From an uncultured Lachnospiraceae bacterium (GTDB lineage Bacteria; Bacillota; Clostridia; Lachnospirales; Lachnospiraceae): a stretch of DNA of 64,000 nucleotides. The translations under genes were made by a program, and so were the position numbers. Below the pieces are notes generated by a model. That model searched no databases and was not told where the DNA came from. It worked only from the letters and a program-made list of their open reading frames with translations. Shown here one piece after another: positions 51,667 through 60,182 of this stretch. Numbering within the stretch: position 1 is the first letter of the stretch; each line of letters begins with the position of its first letter. Location: NCBI GenBank assembly GCA_910584205.1, contig CAJUAA010000005.1:62001-126000 (forward strand). The letters run 5' to 3'.

Positions 51667-53358
51667 ATGCAGAATAAGATACTTGAACTGATGCCGGCTG
51701 ATCCACAGGCGGCCATGGCGCTGGCAGTAGAACATTATACCGGCCTGATCTGGAAGACGGTGCAGAAATATCTGGAGAATCCGGAAGATATCAAAGAATG
51801 CGTGAATGATACCTTTATGGAATTTTATATACACAGGGAACGTTTTGATCCATCCAGAGGCAGCCTTGAAGCGTTTCTGACCGGGATTGCCCGGAAACGC
51901 GCAGTCAGCCGTTATCGGAAGAACAGAGTACGCGAGACGGTACGGCTGGAGGAAGCTGCAGACCGTTCGGACCCGGCGTCGGAACTGGAGACGAAGATGG
52001 ATCTGGAGAGGGCGATGTCAGAACTGAAGGAGGAGGACAGAGAGATCATCCGCATGAAATACTTTGTGGGAATGACCATTCAGGAGATTGCGGACTCCCT
52101 GCAGCTGCCCTATGAGACGGTGAAAAAAAGGCATCAGAGAAGCCTTGCCCGGATGCGGCTGGTCCTGATCGCGGCTCTGACGCTGCTGCTTGTTCTGCTG
52201 CTTGCTGCGTGTGCGTACATTGTGGTTCGTTACTTTGGGGTTGTGCCCGGGTATGGAATTACAGAGACTTCCGATCTGCCGATCTTTGGTCTGGAAGAAG
52301 AGATTACGATCAAAAACGAGATTGGGGAATATGTGCTGAAAAATGCTTTTCTGGTAGACGGGGAGTTTGTCGGGAACGGATCGGTAAAGTTTTACAGCGA
52401 CGACCCCAATGTCTGGCGGCCGGGCGGGAACTATACGGAGGTTGCCGTCCTGCAGTATGGGGATGAGACTTATATCTGTCCGTCCTGTTTCGGAGTGGAT
52501 GGGCAGGGGCTGGAATTCGACATGTCTGCCCGGGATGTGAAGATGCCCGATGGGGACGAGGAGATATGCGAAGCGGTTCTGAGTTACGCCGGCGTGGAGT
52601 TTCGTATGGAACTGCGCCGGTCAGGGACAGAGGAGATCGAAAAGTTCAACTACTGGCTGGAAGAGAGAGGCGGCCTGCTGGCGGTTCCGGAGCTGCGGGA
52701 CGGAAACCTGTGCGTGGACGTATATCCGCTGAATGTGGGCGCAGGCAGGATCTGGTGCGGTGATCTTACGGTTGAATCACCGGATGGCAGGATACTGACC
52801 GGCAGGTTCCATCAGAGGGGAGAGCAATATGCGTCATGGAATTTTGGCGAAGCCGGACCGGGGGAATATGTGCTGCATATTCCGGATATGGAGCGATATC
52901 TGCCTTATGAGGGGGATTTTTCCATTCCGGTCAATCTGGAAACCTGTCAATGGGAGGACGGAACCCATGAGATACCGGGAGGGACGGTGGAGGTGGTATC
53001 CTGCAGGCGGCTGGAGACCGTGGCTGGTGAAAAGATTCTCGATACCGATGAGACTGCCATGGAAAATTTTGATTACTGGGTGATCGGTATCAAATACTGG
53101 ATGGAGGAAACGGAGGAAGAAACAGACGAAACGGTGGAAAAGCTTCGTCTGCATGGGGAATGTACGCGGATCGGCATGACAGGCCAGCTGACAGAGATTA
53201 CCGTTCACGAAAGCGAGGATGGAGTCCGGGAGCGCCTGGTTTGTATGGAGAAAGACTCCTTTGAGCTGTCGCAGTACAGGCTGGTTCCGGATTATCAGGT
53301 AACGCATTACTGGAAATGCGATGCTTCCATATCCTTCACTGTGAAGGCGGAAGAGTGA
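51667..53358 (+). CDS. ECF-like sigma factor fused to a transmembrane helix and extracytoplasmic domain
   Basis: A 563-residue protein. Residues about 15-85 are sigma region 2 (YTGLIWKTVQKYLENPEDIK, FMEFYIHRERFDP, AFLTGIARKRAVSRYRKNR); about 115-165 are region 4 (LKEEDREIIRMKYFVGMTI, EIADSLQLPYETVKKRHQR). A single hydrophobic helix follows at once (LIAALTLLLVLLLAACAYIVV), then about 370 residues resembling the outside domains of DUF4179-type anti-sigma proteins, without a known catalytic motif. The frame is continuous, so this is not a sequencing joint between two genes as read. Start at ATG 51667. It follows the terminator of the previous gene. Confidence 0.82.
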   Translation: MQNKILELMPADPQAAMALAVEHYTGLIWKTVQKYLENPEDIKECVNDTFMEFYIHRERFDPSRGSLEAFLTGIARKRAVSRYRKNRVRETVRLEEAADRSDPASELETKMDLERAMSELKEEDREIIRMKYFVGMTIQEIADSLQLPYETVKKRHQRSLARMRLVLIAALTLLLVLLLAACAYIVVRYFGVVPGYGITETSDLPIFGLEEEITIKNEIGEYVLKNAFLVDGEFVGNGSVKFYSDDPNVWRPGGNYTEVAVLQYGDETYICPSCFGVDGQGLEFDMSARDVKMPDGDEEICEAVLSYAGVEFRMELRRSGTEEIEKFNYWLEERGGLLAVPELRDGNLCVDVYPLNVGAGRIWCGDLTVESPDGRILTGRFHQRGEQYASWNFGEAGPGEYVLHIPDMERYLPYEGDFSIPVNLETCQWEDGTHEIPGGTVEVVSCRRLETVAGEKILDTDETAMENFDYWVIGIKYWMEETEEETDETVEKLRLHGECTRIGMTGQLTEITVHESEDGVRERLVCMEKDSFELSQYRLVPDYQVTHYWKCDASISFTVKAEE

Positions 53359-53386
53359 TTCCGGCCGGGAATGGCCGGAATCACTC
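53353..53386. terminator. bidirectional hairpin between convergent genes
   Basis: GAGTGATTCCGGCC and its perfect complement flank a 6-base loop (14 bp). The sigma-fusion gene stops within the left arm and the minus-strand TPR gene ends at 53394. No long T-run on either side. Confidence 0.6.
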
Positions 53387-53393
53387 ATAAAAT

Positions 53394-54950
53394 TCAGAAG
53401 AAACGGCGTTTTGATTTCTTCTCCCTTTTGATCAGATTCCCCCGCAGGGACAGAATTCCGTTGTCCGGCGTCAGCCGCTCCAGTTCGTCGCAGGCTGCCA
53501 GGCCTCTTGCGGCCGCGGCGCCCATTTTCGGCTTGTTCCTTGCGCGCTCTGCGATTTCCGAGACAAGAGCGGCGCTGACGGCCGCGATCTGCCACGCCGC
53601 GGGATTTCCGGTTGCCTGCGCGACTTTTTCGCTGAAATCCATGGCCAGTGTGCCGTAATGATCCGCTTCCTTCCAGTCTCCGCCGTCAGCGGACAGTAAT
53701 GCCAGATATTCACAGCTCTCTGAACGGATCAGAAGCGACGCAGACTCCGAGAGCGTGTAGTCTCCCGGGTTGGCGATCATGGAAAGCACCTCCTCAAAGA
53801 CGCCTCTTGCTTCGTCGGCCCGGCCGGCTGCATAGTACTGGACGCCGAGCACATCCATGGCTGTCACGCTGCCGCTGTACAGCCGGGCCGCGATATCGGT
53901 TAAGATATTTCCGGCATTGGCGTTCTCGACATGAACACTGTCCTTTTCCAGGGCTTCCTGTGCATTGCCGAACAGGTCTACGCTTTTTTCGGTCCACCGG
54001 ACCGCGTCGTTGATGCTGCCTCCGGACTGCTGGATCGCGGTGCCCCGCTGCATATAGATCATAGCGAGCGCGCCTTCGGCAATGGAGCGGCTGCAGCCTT
54101 CGGCGCCGCTGTCAAGAAACTGCAGGGCATCGTTTTCACAGGCCAGTATGATGTCCGTGTTTCCCCGGCGCGTAAATGCGTCTATGCCGTGCAGGCTGTA
54201 GATCATCAGTGCGCGGGCACGGTAAAAGTCGGAATGCAGTTTGTCTGCCAGGTGCTCGAACAGCTCTCTCGCATGCGTATACCAGCGGTCGCCGTCGGCA
54301 AACTCGCTGTATTGATAATGGATGCCCCCGATCCGGGAATAGAATTCCGCTGTTTTTTCACAGATGCCGTCCCCGTCTCCGAGACAGCTTTCCACATACT
54401 GCAGAAGCGGCACGGAATCCACAAGGACCTGATGCATCTTCTGGCTGTCCAGGATGCGTTCGCAGGCGGTGGCCATTTCGTTGCGGTATTCCGCGCAGGA
54501 CCATGCCAGAAAAAGCCGCTGTTCTTCCTGGAAGGAATCTTCCTCTGCCTGCAGGCAGGAAAAGCAGCGCTCCCCGTGAGCCAGCGCCTGTTCCAGGCGT
54601 GTGACGGCCTGCCGGTTGTCGTTCTGGTTCATACAGAGCAGGGCATGGAGCCGGGCATATTCCATTTCCAGATACCAGAAGCCTGCCGTGTCCGGATGTT
54701 CGGCCCGCAGCCGTTCCAGCAGAGGCTCATAGCTTTGCATCAGGGACTCCAGACTGTAAAGATCCCTGCAGACGGTATAGTACCGCATCAGTTCTTCCAT
54801 CCGTTCCAGCGTATCCATCAGCTCATAGATGTTCAGTCCGGCCGTTTTTTCCGGAGTGAGGCCCTGTTGAATTTCGGTCAGGTATTCTTTCCGCGCGGGC
54901 CAGGCGCTGTCTTCGTAATCTTCATACCCTCTGTTCCAGGTCAGTTCCAT
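53394..54950 (-). CDS. TPR-like repeat protein of unknown function
   Basis: A 518-residue, all-helical, acidic protein, the only confident minus-strand gene. Helical pairs resembling tetratricopeptide repeats recur, for example QAVTRLEQALAHGE, YTHARELFEHLADKL, AVRWTEKSVDLFGNAQEALE, ADEARGVFEEVLSMI and EADHYGTLAMDFSEKVA. No signal peptide or enzyme motif is visible, so it is probably a cytoplasmic scaffold or sensor. The start (complement of 54950) has CGGGAGGAAT upstream. It is divergent from the 314-residue gene at 55107. Confidence 0.8.
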   Translation of the reverse strand: MELTWNRGYEDYEDSAWPARKEYLTEIQQGLTPEKTAGLNIYELMDTLERMEELMRYYTVCRDLYSLESLMQSYEPLLERLRAEHPDTAGFWYLEMEYARLHALLCMNQNDNRQAVTRLEQALAHGERCFSCLQAEEDSFQEEQRLFLAWSCAEYRNEMATACERILDSQKMHQVLVDSVPLLQYVESCLGDGDGICEKTAEFYSRIGGIHYQYSEFADGDRWYTHARELFEHLADKLHSDFYRARALMIYSLHGIDAFTRRGNTDIILACENDALQFLDSGAEGCSRSIAEGALAMIYMQRGTAIQQSGGSINDAVRWTEKSVDLFGNAQEALEKDSVHVENANAGNILTDIAARLYSGSVTAMDVLGVQYYAAGRADEARGVFEEVLSMIANPGDYTLSESASLLIRSESCEYLALLSADGGDWKEADHYGTLAMDFSEKVAQATGNPAAWQIAAVSAALVSEIAERARNKPKMGAAAARGLAACDELERLTPDNGILSLRGNLIKREKKSKRRFF

Positions 54951-54983
54951 GGATGGTATTCCTCCCGTTTTTTATTCCCGTCT

Positions 54984-55012
54984 ATTCTAGCTTTCGGTTT
55001 TTTCCCCTGCAA
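54984..55012 (-). promoter_or_regulatory. promoter of the TPR-like gene
   Basis: On the minus strand TTGCAG, 17 bases, TAGAAT, about 34 bases before the start. No matching plus-strand promoter was found in the 156-base divergent gap. Confidence 0.55.
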
Positions 55013-55106
55013 TACGGTGAAGTTTAACATTTCGCGGATCTTTTGTCCCTTTTTTGTTTTCTTATGCGAAGAAAAAGATAAGAAGACAAAAGAGAGGGGT
55101 CGGAAG

Positions 55107-56051
55107 ATGGGGACGACAACAGGAAACGAAGGGATACTGGATCTGGCCGCCCGGTGCATGGAGCAAAAGCATATGGAACGGCCGGAGGTTGTGTGGCTGA
55201 AGGAGCGGTATGGGGAGTTTATGCGAAGAGAAGGATTTTCCGGTAAGGAAGCAGCAGACAGATGCCTTTATGAACGGATCTACGGGATACGGCCGAAAAG
55301 ACAGGATACGCTGAAAATCAGATACTGGAGAACCGGATGGCACCTGCCGGCCAGCTACGGGCTGTGCGCGGCCTTCGGAAGGGCGCTGCGGCTGGACAGG
55401 GAAGAGATGCGGTATCTGCTGCAGGGATATTATGACAGCTGTGACAGAATTTATGAGGAGGAGCCTTCAGACAGCCGATCGGCCTACTGGCTGCGCAGAA
55501 AGGCGATGAAAGATCTCACAGACCGGTATCTGCGGAGCATTCCGCAGAACCGGCTGAGGCAGATGCGGATTACCGAACGGTCGCTGGAGCACAGTATGAG
55601 GCATCTGTATTATACGGATGCGCTGGGCTATGTCTATGGCGGAAGCGGGATGGCCGAAAAAATGAAATATATGAAGCGCCATATAACGAGCGTCAACTAT
55701 GATTCCGAATTTGGACGGAATATGAAGCTTTTGGGAGTGATTCCCAGAAAAACCATGATCCGCCATCTGCTGATTCTGGGGATGCCGTGGGTCGGCCTGG
55801 ACTGGCTGAATGAACAGCTGAGAACCTTTGGGTATCTGGAACTGAAGGAACACCATACGCTCAGAGACGGGGAACGGCTGGACTGGCTGCTCATCCGGAT
55901 TCTTCGCAGATATGAGGAGTACCGGCAGGACAGGCCGGCAGCTGAATGTTTCCGGTGGATGCGGGAATGCTGCTGCGCTCTGGACACGTTTTTTGAAAAA
56001 GAGGGAAGAAGGCAGCTCCGTTTTATGTATTTTAAGGCACTGGGGGAGTAG
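55107..56051 (+). CDS. hypothetical protein with helix-turn-helix-like N-terminal part
   Basis: A 314-residue basic protein, no family recognised with certainty. Residues about 65-110 (TLKIRYWRTGWHLPASY, CAAFGRALRLDREEMRYLL) look like the Cro-type segment of Lachnospiraceae proteins of unknown role. The remainder is helical and rich in Arg, Tyr and Leu. ATG 55107 follows AGAGAGGGG. The frame stays open for a further 392 codons upstream, but that part is antisense to the TPR gene and is rejected. It is divergent from the TPR gene, which suggests a regulator-partner pair without proof. Confidence 0.65.
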   Translation: MGTTTGNEGILDLAARCMEQKHMERPEVVWLKERYGEFMRREGFSGKEAADRCLYERIYGIRPKRQDTLKIRYWRTGWHLPASYGLCAAFGRALRLDREEMRYLLQGYYDSCDRIYEEEPSDSRSAYWLRRKAMKDLTDRYLRSIPQNRLRQMRITERSLEHSMRHLYYTDALGYVYGGSGMAEKMKYMKRHITSVNYDSEFGRNMKLLGVIPRKTMIRHLLILGMPWVGLDWLNEQLRTFGYLELKEHHTLRDGERLDWLLIRILRRYEEYRQDRPAAECFRWMRECCCALDTFFEKEGRRQLRFMYFKALGE

Positions 56052-56090
56052 GTTACGGGAGACGGGGCGGTCCGGCCTGTGAAAAGTGGC

Positions 56091-56119
56091 TTGCAGGAGG
56101 GAGCGATTTATAGTAAGAT
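56091..56119 (+). promoter_or_regulatory. possible promoter of cysK
   Basis: TTGCAG, 17 bases, TAAGAT, 31 bases before the ATG at 56151. The -10 is weak. Confidence 0.4.
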
Positions 56120-56150
56120 AGTCATAGTATAAAAAGGAGTGGAAGGGATT

Positions 56151-57086
56151 ATGATATATGAAAATGTACTGGACGCCATCGGGCATACGCCCATGGTTCG
56201 TCTGAACCGGATGAATGGGGACCCGGAGAGCGCCGAGGTGCTGGTAAAATTCGAGGGGCTGAACGTGGGAGGGTCCATCAAGACCAGAACGGCGTACAAC
56301 ATGATTCTTCAGGCGGAAAAGGAAGGCCTGATCAAGGAGGATACCATTATTGTGGAGCCCACCAGCGGCAATCAGGGCATCGGCCTGGCGCTGATCGGGG
56401 CGGTCCGGGGATACCGGACGATCATCATCATGCCGGATTCCGTCAGCGAGGAGCGCAGAAAACTGGTGCGGCATTACGGGGCGGAGGTGATCCTGGTCCA
56501 TGATGCGGGAAACATCGGCGACTGTATTGACGAGTGCCTTGCCATCGCTGTGCGGATGGCAAAGGAGGACCCGAAGGTCTATGTGCCTCAGCAGTTTGAA
56601 AATCCTGCCAATCCCATGGTACATAAGCATCATACGGGCCTGGAAATCATGGAGCAGGTGGCAGGCCCGATTCACGGCTTCTGTTCCGGGATCGGGACCG
56701 GAGGAACGATCAGCGGGATCGGAGAGGTGTTAAAGGCGCAGAATCCGGATATTGAGATCTGGGCGGTGGAACCGGAGAACGCGGCGATTCTGGCCGGCGG
56801 AACCATCGGGACTCATCTGCAGATGGGAATCGGCGACGGTCTGATTCCGGAGAATCTGAACCAGAACATTTATGACGATGTATATATTGTGACGGATGAG
56901 GAAGCCATCCAGACAGCCAAGGATCTGGCCAGGCTGGAGGGGATTATGTGCGGAATCTCCAGCGGAACCAACGTGGCGGCGGCTCTGAAGCTGGCGAAGA
57001 AGCTGGGGAAGGGAAAGATCGTGGTGACGGTGCTGCCGGATACGGCGGAACGTTATTTTTCAACGCCGCTTTTCGGAGACGAGTAA
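56151..57086 (+). CDS. cysK: cysteine synthase family protein (O-acetylserine sulfhydrylase-like)
   Basis: A 311-residue fold-type II PLP enzyme that would make cysteine from O-acetylserine and sulfide. IGHTPMVRLNRM opens it; K44 in NVGGSIKTRTAYN is the PLP lysine; EPTSGNQGIGLALIGAV binds substrate; GIGTGGTISGIG holds the phosphate; GISSGTNVAAAL is near the C-terminus. The PLP motif reads SIKTR where most CysK have S(V/I)KDR, and the C-terminal region is short. ATG 56151 is preceded by GGAAGGGA; GTG 56139 is too close to its ribosome site. A related diaminopropionate-type synthase cannot be excluded. Confidence 0.85.
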   Translation: MIYENVLDAIGHTPMVRLNRMNGDPESAEVLVKFEGLNVGGSIKTRTAYNMILQAEKEGLIKEDTIIVEPTSGNQGIGLALIGAVRGYRTIIIMPDSVSEERRKLVRHYGAEVILVHDAGNIGDCIDECLAIAVRMAKEDPKVYVPQQFENPANPMVHKHHTGLEIMEQVAGPIHGFCSGIGTGGTISGIGEVLKAQNPDIEIWAVEPENAAILAGGTIGTHLQMGIGDGLIPENLNQNIYDDVYIVTDEEAIQTAKDLARLEGIMCGISSGTNVAAALKLAKKLGKGKIVVTVLPDTAERYFSTPLFGDE

Positions 57087-57122
57087 GGTATATGGGAACG
57101 ACGCATATGGAAGGCGGTTCAG

Positions 57123-57153
57123 GGAGCATCTCTTTTGGGATGCTTTCTTTTTG
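57123..57153 (+). terminator. intrinsic terminator after cysK
   Basis: AGCATC pairs with GATGCT around an 8-base loop, followed by TTCTTTTTG. Confidence 0.65.
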
Positions 57154-57205
57154 TATCAACAGGAAACCGGAAAAGCGGGAAATTTTTTTGTTTCGGCATT
57201 TTATC

Positions 57206-57235
57206 TGACCATATCCCTGTCCTGGCTGTCTAATA
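57206..57235 (+). promoter_or_regulatory. candidate ECF-type autoregulated promoter
   Basis: TGACCA and TGTCTAATA, about 15-16 bases apart, loosely resemble the TGAAAC/CGTCTAA promoters of SigV/SigW-type factors. It lies 26 bases before the sigma gene. Confidence 0.3.
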
Positions 57236-57260
57236 AGCAGAAAGGAGGAAACATATTTTT

Positions 57261-57794
57261 ATGGAAGAGAAACTGGAACTGATAAAGAAAGCCAGACGGC
57301 ATGACAGCGCTGCGTTTTCGCAGCTGATGCAGCAGCATGGCCAGAGCATGTATAAGGTTGCCAGAGCTGTTTTAAAAAATGACGAGGATGTGGCGGATGC
57401 CATGCAGGAGACGGCGCTGAGCTGCTGGGAAAAGATCGGCACTTTAAAAAAAGAACAGTATTTTAAGACCTGGCTGATCCGGATTCTGATCAATCACTGC
57501 AATACGATCTATAAGAAAAGAAGCAGGTATGTGCTGGATCAGCTTCTGCCGGAAACCGCGGCGCCGGAAGACGCCTATGCCAATGTGGAGTGGATGGAGC
57601 TTTTGCAGCGCCTGAAGGAAAAATACCGCGTTGTGATCGTGCTCTACTATGTGGAGGGCTTCCGAATCCGGGAGATTGCGGATCTGCTGAAAATCAGCGA
57701 GAGCGCGGTGAAAGAACGTCTGTCGACGGCGAGAAAGAAAATGGAGCGTTATTATGCACAGGGAAAGGGGGAAGTGATCTGTGAAAAGGTATGA
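57261..57794 (+). CDS. ECF-type RNA polymerase sigma factor
   Basis: A 177-residue SigV/SigW-like sigma factor. Region 2 contains QSMYKVARAVLKNDEDVADAMQ, ALSCWEKIGTL and YFKTWLIRILINHC; region 4 contains LKEKYRVVIVLYYVEGFRI and EIADLLKISESAVKERLSTA. AAAGGAGGAAAC is an excellent ribosome site. It overlaps by 14 bases with the gene for a DUF4179 membrane protein, the usual partner that holds such sigma factors inactive. Confidence 0.95.
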   Translation: MEEKLELIKKARRHDSAAFSQLMQQHGQSMYKVARAVLKNDEDVADAMQETALSCWEKIGTLKKEQYFKTWLIRILINHCNTIYKKRSRYVLDQLLPETAAPEDAYANVEWMELLQRLKEKYRVVIVLYYVEGFRIREIADLLKISESAVKERLSTARKKMERYYAQGKGEVICEKV

Positions 57795-59049
57795 AGATTT
57801 TACGGGCGGACTGCAGAAGGAGGTACGGATACCGGAGCAGGTCTGGTCGCAGTATATGGATACGCTGGAGAACATTGAGACACTGGCAGCAGAAAGAAAA
57901 GGAGAGGACAGGATGGGCAGGAAGAGAAAACACGCAGGCAGAACCTGGACAAAGGCGGCGGCAGCGGCAGGCGTACTGCTGGCGGGCACTATGGTATTCG
58001 GCTGTGTGGACCCGGTGGCGGCATCGGAGCTTCCGCTGATCGGGCGGATTTTTGAACGGATTGCAGAGGACACCACGTATTCCGGTGATTACACGGAAAA
58101 AACGGTGCTGCAGGAGGAGCAGGATGCCGGCCGGCAGGGAGAGACGGAAGCAAAGCCGGAGGCCGTCTGTACGGCGTCGGATCAGGGGCTTACCATCACC
58201 GCTTCCGAGGTGTACAGCGATGGATATTCCATCTATCTGGCTGTGGAAGTGGAATCGGAGGAAGGAGGGTTTTCAAACATTCCCCCGCACTATACGAGAC
58301 GTTTTGAAGAAAAGTCCAGCCAGATGCTCCAGGCGGCCGGAAGCTGGAGGACCGGAGAAGGAGAAGCGGACGTCCTGAATGACGACCGGTTTGAAGGAAA
58401 GGCAGTGGACGACCATACGTTTATCGGAATGATGAAGCTGGATCAGGATACGTATTCTTCTGAAGGGGATGTACTGAATCTGGAGCTGTCCGAGATCCGG
58501 TATGAAGACGGGCGGGATTCCGACAGCGGACAGATGGAGCCGGGACACCGGATTCAGGGAACATGGAAGCTGACGGTGCCTTTTACGGCTGATACGGAAC
58601 AGTCCAGGGAGATTGCGGTCAATAAGACCGGTCCGGACGGGCTCTGTATCCAGAAAGTATTTGTATCGCCCTATCAGGTGATTGTATTTACCGATACGCC
58701 GTATACGGCTCTGACGCCGGATACGTATACGGAAGAAGACTTTGAGAAACAGTGGGGAGAGAAAAACAAAGAGATCACTGCCAAAGGAGATGAGGCAGTC
58801 ACCTATGAAGAAATGCTTTCCAGAAAGTATTATGATTACTATGAACTGGCGGCTTACAATCAGGACGGGGAGGCGCTGGAGATGCAGTACGGAGATGAAG
58901 AGAAGACGGTATTTGCCGTACAGGGACATGAGTTGTCGAAGCTGCATATCTATGCGGCGGATGATTCCGACGAATTCGGGCTGATCAAGGCAAAAAGCGA
59001 GCAGGAGGCGCTGGAACGGTCGGTTCTGGATGCGGAGGTGGAGCTGTAA
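57781..59049 (+). CDS. DUF4179-domain anti-sigma-type membrane protein
   Basis: A 422-residue protein starting at GTG 57781 inside the end of the sigma gene. Residues 1-55 are cytoplasmic and would bind the sigma factor; WTKAAAAAGVLLAGTMVFGCV (about 55-75) is the membrane helix, followed by VDPVAASELPLIGRIFERIAE, the conserved start of DUF4179, and a large outside domain (AVCTASDQGLTITASEVYSDG, FIGMMKLDQDTY). Loss or proteolysis of this protein would release the sigma factor. The signal it senses is unknown. Confidence 0.9.
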   Translation: MKRYEDFTGGLQKEVRIPEQVWSQYMDTLENIETLAAERKGEDRMGRKRKHAGRTWTKAAAAAGVLLAGTMVFGCVDPVAASELPLIGRIFERIAEDTTYSGDYTEKTVLQEEQDAGRQGETEAKPEAVCTASDQGLTITASEVYSDGYSIYLAVEVESEEGGFSNIPPHYTRRFEEKSSQMLQAAGSWRTGEGEADVLNDDRFEGKAVDDHTFIGMMKLDQDTYSSEGDVLNLELSEIRYEDGRDSDSGQMEPGHRIQGTWKLTVPFTADTEQSREIAVNKTGPDGLCIQKVFVSPYQVIVFTDTPYTALTPDTYTEEDFEKQWGEKNKEITAKGDEAVTYEEMLSRKYYDYYELAAYNQDGEALEMQYGDEEKTVFAVQGHELSKLHIYAADDSDEFGLIKAKSEQEALERSVLDAEVEL

Positions 59050-59063
59050 AAGCCGGAGGGACG

Positions 59064-59084
59064 GCGGCCGACAGGATCGGCCGC
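59064..59084 (+). terminator. GC-rich hairpin after the sigma/DUF4179 pair
   Basis: GCGGCCGA pairs with TCGGCCGC around 5 bases. No T-run follows, so terminator function is uncertain. Confidence 0.4.
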
Positions 59085-59135
59085 TGCGTGCATTGGGCAT
59101 GGCAGATGGGAGCCATGAGGAAAATGTAAAACTAC

Positions 59136-59163
59136 TTGCCCGCTTTTCTGCCTCTGTTATAAT
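59136..59163 (+). promoter_or_regulatory. promoter of the chemoreceptor fragment
   Basis: TTGCCC, 16 bases, TATAAT, about 85 bases before the ATG at 59248. It would now also transcribe the TetR remnant and possibly the MFS gene. Confidence 0.6.
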
Positions 59164-59247
59164 CTAAAGGAAGTTACCTTTATTTTCCATGAACGGGAAA
59201 TATCCCGAAGGATTATGGAAAATAAATATGCGAAGGGAGTACATGAG

Positions 59248-59772
59248 ATGAATCCAAACAGAGAAAACGAAGGGCGGTCCGGAGTGGTTCGAAAAGGATT
59301 TGGCATTACCGGGAAGCTTGTGTTTGCCATTGTGGGCAGTGTGGTGATCGCTGTGGCGATTCTGCTGGCGGTGGTGTATTTTCAGATGTCCCATGCGCTG
59401 CTGGACAAAAGCGAAGATCTTCTGCAGACGACCACGGAGCGCACGCTTCAGGAGACAAAAGCCTGGATGAACAGTACACTGGCCATGCTGGAGACTCAGA
59501 GGGATGCGATTGAATACGAGGATATGGAGATCCCCGACATGACGGAATACATCAAACATACAGCGGGCCGGAATGACGCGTATCCGGCCGGACTGTATGT
59601 TCAAAAGGTTATGAGGAGACCGCCATTACGGATATCATGGAGCTGGCAGGCGGAGCCAAGGGGATGTTTTACCGGTTTTTCCAGAGCAAAGAGGAGGCCA
59701 TGCATGCGCTGGGCGACCAGCTGTTTCTGGAAAAGAATCCGTTTGAGGCGGTCAGGGGACGTTCGGATTTGA
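59248..59772 (+). pseudogene. methyl-accepting chemotaxis protein, N-terminal fragment
   Basis: MNPNRENEGRSG, then a membrane helix (GKLVFAIVGSVVIAVAILLAVVYF) and the start of a Cache sensor domain up to NDAYPAGLYV at about 59600. After this point the sequence is TetR-derived and read out of frame, giving about 56 meaningless Arg-rich residues to the stop at 59772. HAMP and signalling domains are absent. ATG 59248 has CGAAGGGAG upstream. The protein cannot signal to CheA. Confidence 0.8.
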
Positions 59773-60179
59773 ACGGACTGCAGAAGATCCGGGAAATGCT
59801 CGCTCTGGACCGGGCCGACAAAGAGCGGGAGGCGCTGAGCGCGCAGGCGGTCTCCATCCTGAAGGATCCGCGGATTCTGGCGTCTGCGGTGGAGGCAAAC
59901 CGACGCGTACTGACCCCGCTGTGGCTGGAACTGATCGAAGAGGGACGGCGCGACGGCTCGATTCGGACCGAGTACGCAAAGGAGCTTTCCGAGCTGCTCC
60001 CGCTTGTGAATTTCTGGATGATGCCGTCGGTATTTCCGGCGGATGCGGAAGCGGTCCGGCGGAAATGCCGGCTTGTGGCAGAGGTCCTTGCGGCAATGGG
60101 ACTTCCGATCATAGAGGAGGAGATGTATCAAAGGGCAGAGAACCTGATGGGCAGCGGTAAAAGAGAAAGAGAGGAGTAA
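59601..60179 (+). pseudogene. TetR-family regulator lacking its N-terminal helix
   Basis: From 59601 frame 3 reads SKGYEETAITDIMELAGGAKGMFYRFFQSKEEAM, shown here only for its parts: KGYEETAI, helix-turn-helix ITDIMELAGGAKGMFYRFF. The first ~30 residues (helix 1) are missing, replaced by chemoreceptor sequence. The ligand domain (about 59750-60179) is intact and open. Translation could start at ATG 59637 but would lack part of the DNA-binding domain. It ends 3 bases before the MFS exporter, which it presumably once controlled. Confidence 0.8.
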
Positions 60180-60182
60180 CAG

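Noticed and set aside
53931..55106. A 392-codon in-frame extension upstream of the 314-residue gene
   Set aside because: It is exactly antisense to the TPR-like gene, has no start with a ribosome site, and its composition reads as the complement of a coding strand.
56052..56150. A T-box or S-box riboswitch before cysK
   Set aside because: The gap is only 99 bases, and no T-box or SAM-riboswitch core sequence is present.
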